The position numbers and the translations under genes are program-made. From Alkalibacterium olivapovliticus (GTDB lineage: Bacteria > Bacillota > Bacilli > Lactobacillales > Carnobacteriaceae_A), in NCBI RefSeq assembly GCF_003003275.1, contig NZ_PVTO01000011.1, forward strand, positions 1-64,000: a DNA stretch of 64,000 nt, in the 5' to 3' direction. A model generated the notes under the pieces. The model did no database searches, was not told the DNA's origin, and saw only the letters and a list, made by a program, of their open reading frames with translations. This document shows positions 27,576-35,619 of this stretch, one piece after another (position 1 is the stretch's first letter; each line of letters begins with the position of its first letter).

Positions 27576-28802
27576 GTGAAGAATAAGAGTATGAAACACT
27601 GGATCGTGATGCTGACTCTGTGTGGGATTACGATAAGTGCGATTGGGCTTCCGGTAATGACAAATGGTGTCTTTATCACGCCAATTGCAGACAGTCTGGG
27701 TGTGTACCGCGGATCAGTTGCGATGCACAACACGCTGACATTATTTATGAAAGCTATTATGTCATTATATGCAGGCATTCTGATCAAAAAGTACCCATTT
27801 AAATTAGTCATCCTGTTCGGGGTTCTCCTGGCAGGTATTTCAAATATCTTACTGGGATTCGCAAATTCTATCCTTATATTTAATATACTGGGAATTGTCA
27901 GAGGAATTGGGTCAGGATTACTGGCGTGGGTCCCCGTGACAATCGTCGTAAATGAATGGTTCGAAGAAAAGCACGGGTTAGTGATGAGTATTGTTTTGAG
28001 TTTCAGTAGTGTAACGGGTGCTGTATTTTCACCTATTTTCACTAATCTAATTGACACGATCGGCTGGGAACAGTCTTACCAGATCATGGGGCTGTTGATT
28101 ATTGCCTTTACTATTCCAGCTATAGTCATTCCGTACACCCTTGATCCAAGAGATTCTGGTTACTTACCATACGGTTATGTGGAAGTAGACGAAGAAACAG
28201 TCAATAAAAAAGGACGGACGATTAAACGGGAAGATCAGAGAGGCGTTAGTGGGCTGTTATTCGGGCTGATGTTTGCCTTTACGTTGCTTCAAACCATGCT
28301 CATTGGCGTTCCTCAGCATTTCCCTGGATTCGCTCAGACGGTCAATCTGACCAGTGGAGTAGGCGCCACCATGCTGTCTTTAGCTATGATCAGCAGTATC
28401 GGATTCAAGCTTGGAATGGGCTATATCAGTGATTTTGTCGGGCCCATTAAAAGTACGCTAAGTATGATTTTCCTAGTTGCTGTAGCAAGTTTACTGTTCA
28501 TCTTTTTCCATACAGAAGGCACCTTATACGCCTCCTCTTTATTATACGGGGCCGTATTCTCGATACCATCAGTTAGTGTCACGTTACTGACAAAAGAATT
28601 TTTTGGTCGTTATCATTTTGTCAGGCTGTATCCGATCCTGGCTTTTGCTACCAGTTTAGGTGGGGCTTTATCGATTTCCCTTGTAGGGTATATATTCGAC
28701 TTCACAGGCTCATACATTCCTGCCTTTATCTTCTCGCTGGCGGTCAATCTTGTGAACTTTGGGATTTTATGGGGTATGGTTAGATTATACAAAAACAAAT
28801 AA
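27576..28802 (+). CDS. MFS transporter, oxalate/formate-antiporter-like
   Basis: This 408-residue protein has about 12 hydrophobic membrane segments and a charged central loop near residues 195-225 (VDEETVNKKGRTIKRED). The fold and the opening WIVMLTLCGITISAIGLPVMTNGVF fit the OFA-like branch of the major facilitator superfamily, whose members carry organic acids. Its position 37 bases before a lactate oxidase gene makes a lactate or other monocarboxylate a reasonable but unproven substrate. The start is GTG 27576 behind AGGAGAGGAG; an overlapping ATG at 27574 is out of frame. Confidence 0.8.
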   Translation: MKNKSMKHWIVMLTLCGITISAIGLPVMTNGVFITPIADSLGVYRGSVAMHNTLTLFMKAIMSLYAGILIKKYPFKLVILFGVLLAGISNILLGFANSILIFNILGIVRGIGSGLLAWVPVTIVVNEWFEEKHGLVMSIVLSFSSVTGAVFSPIFTNLIDTIGWEQSYQIMGLLIIAFTIPAIVIPYTLDPRDSGYLPYGYVEVDEETVNKKGRTIKREDQRGVSGLLFGLMFAFTLLQTMLIGVPQHFPGFAQTVNLTSGVGATMLSLAMISSIGFKLGMGYISDFVGPIKSTLSMIFLVAVASLLFIFFHTEGTLYASSLLYGAVFSIPSVSVTLLTKEFFGRYHFVRLYPILAFATSLGGALSISLVGYIFDFTGSYIPAFIFSLAVNLVNFGILWGMVRLYKNK

Positions 28803-28839
28803 GTGAATGCTTAGTCAATAAGAATTAAGGAGCTGTCAT

Positions 28840-29940
28840 ATGAGTCAGAATCAGGCAACTTACACTGCACCTTCAAAAAACCAGTCACTGGACATCGTTA
28901 ATGTTTACGACCTAGAGCAGCAAGCCAGTCAGATCATTCCAAAAGGAGGGTTTGACTACATTGCCGGCGGAGCAGGGGATGAATATACTTTAGATCAGAA
29001 TATTACGTCATTTAACCAAAAACGTATTCTGCCACGTGTTCTCGCAGATGTCGAAAACCCTGATACACGAACGACCCTATTTGGAAGTGAACTCCCCTCG
29101 CCGATTATCATGGCGCCTATTGCAGCTCATGGTCTCGCTCATGAAAGTAGAGAAGTGGGAACTGCTAAAGGCGTATCTGATTATGGAACGATACTGTCTA
29201 TCAGCACCTATACGGGATCTGAGCTTTCAGAAACCTCTAAAGTCATGGGGGACACACCCAAATGGTTTCAACTATACATGAGTAAGGATAACGAAGTGAA
29301 TAAAGCCATCATTGATGATGCGAAAGCAGACGGCGCTACAGCAATTGTGTTGACCGCAGATGCGACTGTTATGGGCAACAGAGAAAAGGACAAGCTGAAC
29401 CAATTTGTGTTCCCATTTGATATGCCGATTGTGTCGCGTTATTTGAGAGGCTTTATCGAAGACAGGGCGCTCAATAATATTTATCTGGAATCCAAACAGA
29501 AAATCAATACAGACGATGTCAGATTTATTGCGGAGTATTCCGACATGCCGGTGATTGTTAAAGGCATTCAGGCGCCGGAAGATGCTATAAAAGCAATCGA
29601 TGCTGGTGCGGCAGGGATTTGGGTGTCGAACCACGGGGGACGTCAACTAGACGGGGCGCCAGGCTCTTTTGAGACATTGGCTTTGATTTCTGAAGCTGTA
29701 TCAAAACGCGTACCTATCATATTTGACAGTGGGATAAGACGGGGTGAACACATTTTTAAAGCACTGGCCATGGGAGCGGACTGTGTCGCGATAGGCCGGC
29801 CAGTATTATATGGACTGGCGCTTGGAGGAGCAAAAGGCGTCACGTCCGTTTTTGAGTATTTTGAGAATGATTTAAAACGAGTCATGCAGTTGGCTGGAAC
29901 GCAGACAGTTGAAGATATTAAGAAAACCGCTTTAGTTTAA
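28840..29940 (+). CDS. lctO: L-lactate oxidase (FMN-dependent)
   Basis: This 366-residue FMN alpha-hydroxyacid oxidase matches the Aerococcus viridans lactate oxidase closely enough that the residues keep the same numbers: Tyr40 in GGFDYIAG, Tyr124, Tyr146, Asp174, Arg181, lid Tyr215 in NNIYLESKQKI, Lys241, the catalytic His265 and Arg268 in SNHGGRQL. The enzyme converts lactate and oxygen to pyruvate and hydrogen peroxide in the cytosol. It lies in an operon with the upstream MFS transporter and is followed by a terminator. AAGGAGCTG precedes the ATG. A related 2-hydroxyacid preference is possible. Confidence 0.92.
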   Translation: MSQNQATYTAPSKNQSLDIVNVYDLEQQASQIIPKGGFDYIAGGAGDEYTLDQNITSFNQKRILPRVLADVENPDTRTTLFGSELPSPIIMAPIAAHGLAHESREVGTAKGVSDYGTILSISTYTGSELSETSKVMGDTPKWFQLYMSKDNEVNKAIIDDAKADGATAIVLTADATVMGNREKDKLNQFVFPFDMPIVSRYLRGFIEDRALNNIYLESKQKINTDDVRFIAEYSDMPVIVKGIQAPEDAIKAIDAGAAGIWVSNHGGRQLDGAPGSFETLALISEAVSKRVPIIFDSGIRRGEHIFKALAMGADCVAIGRPVLYGLALGGAKGVTSVFEYFENDLKRVMQLAGTQTVEDIKKTALV

Positions 29941-29950
29941 ATATAAAGCT

Positions 29951-30000
29951 AGCCTTTACCGCAGAATCTGTAAAAAGATTCGCTGGTGAAGGCTTTTTTT
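29951..30000 (+). terminator. Intrinsic terminator with a second inner stem
   Basis: Outer stem AGCCTTTACC with GGTGAAGGCT (one G-T pair), inner GAATC with GATTC, then seven T residues. Confidence 0.9.
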
Positions 30001-30166
30001 AATTAACTGGACATCATTCGTCACAAAGGACTTCTGCTGATTCCTAAGCGTAATACTGTTTTGGTCTTTTAATAATTTTCTTCTTCCATAACTAGGGAGA
30101 TAGATCTTCAAGGGTTACGTTTCCTCTATTTGCATAATAACAAAACCGTCGATGTGTTTTATTATT

Positions 30167-30192
30167 ATTTGTTGTCGTTTGTTGTCGTTTGT
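30167..30192. repeat. Tandem 10-base operator repeat
   Basis: The unit TTTGTTGTCG occurs twice in tandem, followed by a third partial copy (TTTG), ending just before the -35 box at 30194. A period of one helical turn and the position suggest a binding site for the DeoR regulator encoded at 33842-34615, around whose start region similar CGAC-A elements occur. Confidence 0.55.
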
Positions 30193-30193
30193 A

Positions 30194-30222
30194 TTGACAG
30201 CGATTTCAATAATCGGTATGAT
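30194..30222 (+). promoter_or_regulatory. Near-consensus sigma-A promoter of the ketose operon
   Basis: TTGACA at 30194-30199 and TATGAT at 30217-30222 are separated by exactly 17 bases. The next gene starts at 30333. Confidence 0.85.
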
Positions 30223-30332
30223 AGAGCTAAGATAAACGGGCTGTTAGAACTGCTTTTTTCATAAAATGTAAGCCGTTTAATTGTGATTTTATTACCACTA
30301 CTTTTTTAATAGAGTGTATAGGAGGATGAAGA

Positions 30333-31163
30333 ATGACCATAAAATTTGGATGCCAGGGATCGACATGGGTGCTCAATTATGATATTGAAGCGGACGTGAT
30401 CGACCAGTTAATGGATGACGTACAAAATGCGGGGTTTGAAGGAATCGATATTCAAGTTGCTTTGCTGGGGAAATACAGAGAACACCCTGAAAAACTGAAA
30501 AAAGAACTGGACAACAGAGGGTTGGAACTGGCTGCCTTGACTTTACCGACGAGCTTTAAAGGTGGAGAAGAAAGTGATGCCGAGCGTAAAGATTCAGAAT
30601 ACTATATGGATTACTTAAAGCATTTCCCTGGAGCGCTCTTAAACGTTCCATCTCGAGTAGAAGAAAGTCGAGATAATCTGGAACAGAGACAAAAAGAGAT
30701 TATAGAAGGTGCTAACAAGCTGGGAAAACGGGCTAAAGCGAAAGGGATCATAACCTCTATCCACCCGATTTCCTATGAAACATCTTATTTCAGGTTCAAG
30801 GATGATTACGACAGACTTCTTCAGGGATTGAATCCTGACGATATGGGTTACACACCTGACGTTGGCCATTTAACCTTTGGTGATATCGATGCTGTTGAAC
30901 TGATCAAGGAATATCGTCCACTCATCAGACACGTCCACTTCAAAGACGCGACTTATTCTAAAGAGTGGAAAAAAATGGGGACTGGCGATATCGATTTCAA
31001 GGGCTGCGTTCAGGCATTAGTTGATACAGATTATGACGGATGGATCATGGTGGAAGAAGAAACAGAACTGGCTCAGAAAGAAACGCGTAAAGTGATTAAA
31101 GATATCAGTGATTACGTCAATAGAGAATTGAAACCGATTATTGAAGCTGGTAAGCAAACATAA
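30333..31163 (+). CDS. Sugar-phosphate isomerase/epimerase, TIM barrel
   Basis: This 276-residue protein belongs to the xylose-isomerase-like TIM barrel family (AP endonuclease 2 fold; relatives IolE, hydroxypyruvate isomerase, LerI). Candidate metal ligands are seen in HPISYETSYF (near 150), TPDVGHLTF (near 176), HVHFKDA (near 201) and VEEETEL near the end. It should interconvert a ketose or keto-acid and its isomer using a divalent metal. It heads an operon with DhaK, DhaL and a hydroxyacid dehydrogenase, which fits a tetrulose or triose-type pathway; the exact substrate is inferred only. GGAGGATG precedes the ATG. Confidence 0.82.
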   Translation: MTIKFGCQGSTWVLNYDIEADVIDQLMDDVQNAGFEGIDIQVALLGKYREHPEKLKKELDNRGLELAALTLPTSFKGGEESDAERKDSEYYMDYLKHFPGALLNVPSRVEESRDNLEQRQKEIIEGANKLGKRAKAKGIITSIHPISYETSYFRFKDDYDRLLQGLNPDDMGYTPDVGHLTFGDIDAVELIKEYRPLIRHVHFKDATYSKEWKKMGTGDIDFKGCVQALVDTDYDGWIMVEEETELAQKETRKVIKDISDYVNRELKPIIEAGKQT

Positions 31164-31194
31164 GTATTTCGAAACTATATGAAGAGGTGATTCG

Positions 31195-32189
31195 ATGAAA
31201 AAGTTAATTAATAATCCTGATCAGGTCGTTGAAGAAATGATCGAAGGGTATGCTTTAGCTCATAAAGATTCAGTAAAAGTGCTGGAAAATAAACGGTCGA
31301 TCGTATCTACTAAAGAGACGATCGATAAGAAAGTCGGTATTCTGATTGGAGGCGGATCCGGACATGAGCCTGCATTCTTAGGTTATATTGGCGAGGGAAT
31401 GGCTGATGGCGTAGCAGTGGGAAATATATTTGCTTCTCCACCTCCCTCACCCATACTGGAAACGACAAAAGCCATTGATAAAGGTGCTGGAGTCGTTTAT
31501 TTGTATGGGAATTATGCTGGAGACGTTATGAACTTTGGAATGGCAGCTGAATTGGCTGACATGGAAGGGATTACTGTCAAGTCTGCCTTAACTTCGGATG
31601 ATGTGGCTTCAGCTCCACTTGAAGAAAAAGAAAAACGCAGAGGGATCGCAGGCGAATTTTTCGTGTTTAAAACAGCCGGAGCAGCTGCAGACAAAGGATA
31701 TGATATCGACGGGGTCGTGCGTATTGCTGAACTGACAAACAACAATACACGCTCGATGGGTGTTGGATTATCACCGTGCTATCTTCCTCAAACGGGCGAA
31801 CCAAGTTTCGAGCTGGGTGAAGATTAAATGGAACTGGGCTTGGGACATCACGGTGAACCAGGAATTAAAAAAGTCCACTGGGTACGGCCGACGAAGTAGC
31901 GGACGAACTAATGACACGTATTATGGAAGAACTGAATGTGGTAGATGAAGAAGTAGCCGTTCTAGTGAACGGACTGGGATCAACGCCACAAATGGATCTG
32001 TACATTTTATTCAGACGAGTAGAGCAGATTTTAAGCGAAAAAGGGATTACAATTTACCGTTCTTATGTGGGAGACTACATTACCTCTCTTGAAATGGGTG
32101 GCGCATCGATCACTGTAACGAAACTGACGGACGAGTTGAAAGAGCTGATCGATCATCCAGTTGATTGTCCGGCATTTACACAAAAATAA
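31195..32189 (+). pseudogene. dhaK: Dihydroxyacetone/erythrulose kinase subunit DhaK, broken by nonsense and frameshift
   Basis: Residues 1-210 match DhaK: KVGILIGGGSGHEPAF, GNYAGDVMNF, GVGLSPCYLPQTGEPSFELGED. The next codon (31825-31827) is TAA where AAA (Lys) would fit. Reading on in the same frame gives MELGLGHHGEPGIKK, including the His expected to bind substrate covalently (His218 in E. coli). One base is then missing near 31872, after which the frame continues PLGTADEVADELMTRIMEEL to FTQK at 32189. Both lesions must be repaired to obtain a normal DhaK of about 331 residues. The kinase should therefore be inactive, unless the sequence is in error. The neighbours dhaL and the isomerase are intact. 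Confidence 0.85.
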
Positions 32190-32201
32190 GGGGGAGACCA
32201 A

Positions 32202-32837
32202 TTGAAACTTAAAGCAGATGATATAAATGCATACCTTAAAGCCGTTACGAAAAAAGTTGAAGAAGAAAAGAATTACCTGAGTGAACTGGACCGAAAATTG
32301 GGGGATGGGGATCATGGCGTCACGATGTCGATCGGATTCACTGCAGTTGACAAGAAAATGGATGAACTGAAGGATGAACAGAAAATCAAACCGATTCTGA
32401 CCAGTGCCGGCATGAGTTTTCTCGATGCAGTCGGCTCATCAGTTGGGCCACTTTATGCCAGCGGCTTGTTAAAAGCAGGAAACAGCGTCGGCGACAAGGA
32501 AGAGCTATCTGATGAAGACATCGTTACATTGTGGAGCAGTTTTGTTGATGGCGTTGAACACCGTAGCGGGGCTAAAGTTGGCGACAAGACGATTCTGGAC
32601 ACCCTTATTCCTTTCAGAGACAGCCTGACTGACTCGACAGACACTACAGACGTTTTAGAGCAATTCAAGGAAGCAGTAGAAGCAGGAAAAAAAGGGATGG
32701 AAGAGACTGAACAAATGCAGTCAAGTATCGGTCGATCCAGTCGATTAGGTGAACGGTCGATCGGGACTAAAGATCCTGGTGCAACCTCAGCGTATTTGAT
32801 CATTCAGGCATTTTTGGATTACATGCAATCTGTTTAA
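32202..32837 (+). CDS. dhaL: Dihydroxyacetone/erythrulose kinase subunit DhaL
   Basis: This 211-residue protein is the nucleotide-binding helical-barrel subunit. The Mg-ADP binding site is seen as SELDRKLGDGDHG (about 26-38), followed by SSVGPLYASGLLKAG and, near the end, SSRLGERSIGTKDPGATSA. DhaL works with DhaK to phosphorylate dihydroxyacetone or a related ketose. No DhaM is encoded nearby, so an ATP-dependent rather than PEP-dependent kinase is likely, or an erythrulose kinase as in tetritol pathways. The start is TTG 32202 behind AAGGGGGAG, 12 bases after the broken dhaK. Confidence 0.9.
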   Translation: MKLKADDINAYLKAVTKKVEEEKNYLSELDRKLGDGDHGVTMSIGFTAVDKKMDELKDEQKIKPILTSAGMSFLDAVGSSVGPLYASGLLKAGNSVGDKEELSDEDIVTLWSSFVDGVEHRSGAKVGDKTILDTLIPFRDSLTDSTDTTDVLEQFKEAVEAGKKGMEETEQMQSSIGRSSRLGERSIGTKDPGATSAYLIIQAFLDYMQSV

Positions 32838-32885
32838 TCAACAGGGACGTATAAAACTCAGGAAGACTAATATGGAGGCTAATGA

Positions 32886-33773
32886 ATGAATACAATCGGA
32901 TTTATCGGGTTAGGTATCATGGGGAAACCAATGACTTTGAATTTAATCAAAGCGGGCTATTCCCTGTATGTGGCTGATCTCAATGAACGTGCAGTAAATG
33001 AAGTCTGTAAAAAAGGAGCCATCAGTTCTTCTTATGCAGAAATGACTGAAAAGTGTGAGGTTATTATCCTGATGCTGCCTCATGGGAAAATCGTGATGGA
33101 TGTATTGTTTGGACCAGAAGGATTGTCCAGTCACTTGAAGGCGGGATCTTTAGTGATCGACATGAGTTCCATTTCACCGGTCGAAACCAAATTGTTTGCA
33201 GAAAAACTGGCCCTACAGAATGTGTCGTTAGTGGATGCACCGGTCAGTGGTGGAGAACCTAAAGCAATAGATGGATCGATGGCTATCATGGCAGGTGGAA
33301 CTGACCAGGACTTTTCAAGAGCTTTGCCTTATTTTGAAGTAATGGGCGGAAACGTCGTACACATGGGAGACGTCGGGACAGGATCAGCAACCAAACTAGT
33401 CAATCAGATTATGGTCAGTATCCATTTAGGCGCATTGTCTGAAGCGGCGATCTTTGCCAGCAAATCAGGCATTGATTTAAACAAAATGTATGAAGCCATC
33501 AGCAATGGACTGGCCGGAAGTGCTGTCATGGATGCCAAGATTCCGATGATCGTAAACCGGGACTTTGAACCAGGTGGAAAGATGGCCACCAATTTCAAAG
33601 ATTTAAGGAACATTAAAGATGCTGCTAATGCACTGAACGTTCCATTGCCATTGACTTCAATGGTAGAGGATATTTTTAGAGGACAGATAGCGAATGGCAA
33701 TGGAAATAAAGATCATTCCTATATTTTAAATTATTATGAACAGACAGCCAACCACACGATCAGACATGATTAA
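32886..33773 (+). CDS. NAD(P)-dependent beta-hydroxyacid dehydrogenase (GarR/LtnD family)
   Basis: This 295-residue protein has the Rossmann fingerprint GFIGLGIMGKPM (4-15), the substrate-binding block DAPVSGGEPKAIDGSMAIM (about 118-136), GTGSATKLVNQI with the catalytic Lys near 171, and a C-terminal helix with DLRNIKDAANALNVPLP. The family oxidises 3-hydroxy acids or reduces tartronate semialdehyde; LtnD members oxidise threonate. It is the last gene of the ketose operon, and a terminator shared with the convergent regulator follows. GGAGGCTAATGA precedes the ATG. Confidence 0.87.
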   Translation: MNTIGFIGLGIMGKPMTLNLIKAGYSLYVADLNERAVNEVCKKGAISSSYAEMTEKCEVIILMLPHGKIVMDVLFGPEGLSSHLKAGSLVIDMSSISPVETKLFAEKLALQNVSLVDAPVSGGEPKAIDGSMAIMAGGTDQDFSRALPYFEVMGGNVVHMGDVGTGSATKLVNQIMVSIHLGALSEAAIFASKSGIDLNKMYEAISNGLAGSAVMDAKIPMIVNRDFEPGGKMATNFKDLRNIKDAANALNVPLPLTSMVEDIFRGQIANGNGNKDHSYILNYYEQTANHTIRHD

Positions 33774-33784
33774 ACCTTAAGATA

Positions 33785-33822
33785 AAAAAAGAAGACAGCA
33801 TTAGTCAGCTGTCTTTTCTTTT
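33785..33822. terminator. Bidirectional terminator
   Basis: Stem AAGACAGC with GCTGTCTT, flanked by A-rich sequence before and T-rich sequence after, between the plus-strand dehydrogenase and the convergent DeoR gene. Confidence 0.8.
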
Positions 33823-33841
33823 ATAACGGCGACTAATCTTT

Positions 33842-34615
33842 TTAAACTAAGTGTATAGAACTGTCCGTATACTGTTGTTTTAAAGAAGGGTCAATGGTCT
33901 TTAAATTTGTAATGAACAAATCGACGTCTTTAGAAGAGGCAAAAGAGGCGATTGAACTTTTTTCCAGTTTTGAACTATCGATCAGAGCATAGACTTGTTT
34001 AGCTTCTTCAACCATTTTACGTTTCAACTCGACTTCATATAAGTTGAAATCGGTCAGGCCGTCAGCCAGACTGAATGCGTGAGCAGATAAGAATGCCATA
34101 TCGATATTGACTGATTTGAGGATATGGCTGCCTAACACACCCTCTATAGCATTGGACGTACCTTTGACGACTCCGCCTATAATGATTGTGGTGATGTTGG
34201 GATTGGTCTTCAGTAAGTTCACATTATTTAAACCATTTGTCAGGATCATTAAGCGTAAAGAGGAGTCATTGATTAAAAGAGCGAGCTCATAAGCTGTGGA
34301 GCTGGCATCAAGAACGATGCAGCTGTCGTTTTGTATATAATCAAACGCTTTTTTCGCAATCTCAACTTTATATTTGTGATTCTCTTTCTTTCTAGACTGG
34401 AAATTTTCTTCTATTTTAGCTTTAGATGGGGAAGATTGAATAGTTGTAGCGCCACCGTGCGTTCGAATCAACTGTTTGTTTTCATTTAAATAGTTCAAGT
34501 CCGACCGAATAGTGGCAGGAGAGAACTTTAACAGGGAAGTCAGTTCATTGACCGTTACTGAACCCTGATCATTTAATACCTCGATTATTTTTTTGTGTCT
34601 GTCTTCAGTAAACAT
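33842..34615 (-). CDS. DeoR family transcriptional regulator
   Basis: This 257-residue repressor has the DeoR N-terminal winged helix (EDRHKKIIEVLNDQGSVTV, then FSPATIRSDLNYL, RTHGGAT) at 1-60 and the DeoRC sugar-phosphate sensor domain from about 75, with LDASSTAYEL and TNGLNNV resembling the phosphosugar loop. It lies between the ketose operon and the divergent rpiB gene and most likely controls both in response to a phosphorylated intermediate. AGGAGGT precedes its ATG. Direct repeats of ACGAAGG lie in the shared control region. Confidence 0.9.
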   Translation of the reverse strand: MFTEDRHKKIIEVLNDQGSVTVNELTSLLKFSPATIRSDLNYLNENKQLIRTHGGATTIQSSPSKAKIEENFQSRKKENHKYKVEIAKKAFDYIQNDSCIVLDASSTAYELALLINDSSLRLMILTNGLNNVNLLKTNPNITTIIIGGVVKGTSNAIEGVLGSHILKSVNIDMAFLSAHAFSLADGLTDFNLYEVELKRKMVEEAKQVYALIDSSKLEKSSIASFASSKDVDLFITNLKTIDPSLKQQYTDSSIHLV

Positions 34616-34779
34616 GTCGGTTGACCTCCTAGAGAAGTGTAGCAGTTAGTATATTCATTATAATGTATTTACGAAGGAAAATAAACGAAGGTGACAATAA
34701 GATTAAAAAAAACGACTAAACTCAATAAGAAAAGTGAAGTTTCGACAAAACTAAACAATAAAAGAAAAGGATGATAAAC
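34616..34779. promoter_or_regulatory. Divergent control region of deoR and rpiB
   Basis: On the minus strand TATAAT, complementary to 34656-34661, could be the deoR -10 box. ACGAAGG occurs at about 34672 and again 14 bases later. AACGACTAAA and TCGACAAAAC follow toward rpiB. The ACGA(C) core is shared with the repeated element at 30167-30190, suggesting a common DeoR operator. Confidence 0.45.
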
Positions 34780-35247
34780 ATGTTAATCGGTATTGGTGCG
34801 GATCATAATGCTTTTGACGCTAAAGAAGAATTGAAAACATATATTGAAGAACTGGGCCATGAAGTAAAAGACTACGGCTGTTATTCTGCTGATGATGTGG
34901 ATTACCCCGGGATCGCTTTTAAAACGGCTGAAGGCGTCATAAACGAAGAAGTGGAAAGAGGGATTCTTATTTGTGGTACTGGAGTCGGAATGGCTATCTC
35001 AGCCAACAAAATTAAAGGCATCCGTGCAGCACAAGTCCATGACCCTTATTCCGCAGAGCGTGCGCAGTTAAGCAATAACGCTCAGATCATAACGTTCGGA
35101 TCAAAAGTCATTGGGGTGGAAGTCATGAAGCTCTTGACGAAAGAGTATTTGTCTCACACATTCCAGGGAGGAAACTCAGGCAGAAAAGTGCAGCAGATCA
35201 TTGATAAGGAGCAAGATAATGATTTAGGTTCCGGCTCGTCATGTTAA
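34780..35247 (+). CDS. rpiB: RpiB/LacAB family sugar-phosphate isomerase
   Basis: This 155-residue protein carries the RpiB signature: GADHNAFDAKEEL near the start, DYP, the active-site Cys in GILICGTGVGMAISANK, and RAAQVHDPYSAERAQLSNNAQI. RpiB converts ribose 5-phosphate and ribulose 5-phosphate; family members LacA/LacB act on galactose 6-phosphate, and DerI-type members isomerise erythrulose 4-phosphate. Under DeoR control next to a DhaK-type kinase, the last role is attractive. I chose ATG 34780, nine bases after AAAAGG; ATG 34771 would overlap that site. The C-terminal GSGSSC tail is unusual. Confidence 0.87.
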   Translation: MLIGIGADHNAFDAKEELKTYIEELGHEVKDYGCYSADDVDYPGIAFKTAEGVINEEVERGILICGTGVGMAISANKIKGIRAAQVHDPYSAERAQLSNNAQIITFGSKVIGVEVMKLLTKEYLSHTFQGGNSGRKVQQIIDKEQDNDLGSGSSC

Positions 35248-35276
35248 ACTGAGAAAGTTTAATAGCAATATCTTAG

Positions 35277-35320
35277 AACACCCATGCGTTTCTTTTTGAA
35301 ACTTATGGGTGTTTTAATTT
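35277..35320 (+). terminator. Intrinsic terminator of rpiB
   Basis: Stem AACACCCAT with ATGGGTGTT, with an inner TTTC and GAAA pair, followed by TTAATTT. Confidence 0.8.
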
Positions 35321-35356
35321 GAAACAGAAATACATTTTACTGTTTCAAATTAAAAC
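35311..35356. repeat. 17-base perfect inverted repeat
   Basis: GTTTTAATTTGAAACAG at 35311-35327 is matched by its exact complement at 35340-35356 across a 12-base loop. It shares its first bases with the right arm of the rpiB terminator, so the two hairpins cannot form together. Confidence 0.7.
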
Positions 35357-35590
35357 AGTATTTGGATAGTGATTAACTGATTTCACGCTTAAAGTTAATT
35401 AAGATATTACATATACAAAGCACTATCTGTATATAATAGTTTGCAGATTATAAACAGATAGTTTTCAAATCTGGTTGTGATGAAAGAAATGGAAGGAATT
35501 GAACTTTAATGAAGACAGCTACGATTTATCAGATTTAAAATTAAATTCTAATTGAGCGTTTGTGTATAAAAATTAAATATGAATTAAGAA

Positions 35591-35615
35591 GAGCCTGGAC
35601 TATCGATCCAGGCTC
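35591..35615. repeat. 9-base perfect hairpin
   Basis: GAGCCTGGA at 35591-35599 and TCCAGGCTC at 35607-35615 flank a seven-base loop. There is no T run on either side, so it is not a standard terminator. Confidence 0.6.
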
Positions 35616-35619
35616 AATG

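Larger units (their letters stand above)
29941..30332. other. Intergenic region with terminator, promoter and repeated operator
   Basis: It contains the terminator of the lactate oxidase operon (29951-30000), a repeat of the decamer TTTGTTGTCG at about 30167-30190, and a near-consensus promoter at 30194-30222. A possible 5' untranslated region of about 100 bases precedes the isomerase gene; no known riboswitch motif is recognised in it. Confidence 0.6.

Noticed and set aside
27452..28057. Long minus-strand frame over the MFS transporter
   Set aside because: It lies opposite a well-supported membrane protein gene with its own promoter and ribosome binding site, and has no recognisable domain.
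32886..33773. 6-phosphogluconate dehydrogenase
   Set aside because: The protein has about 295 residues instead of about 470 and carries the GarR/LtnD-type blocks.
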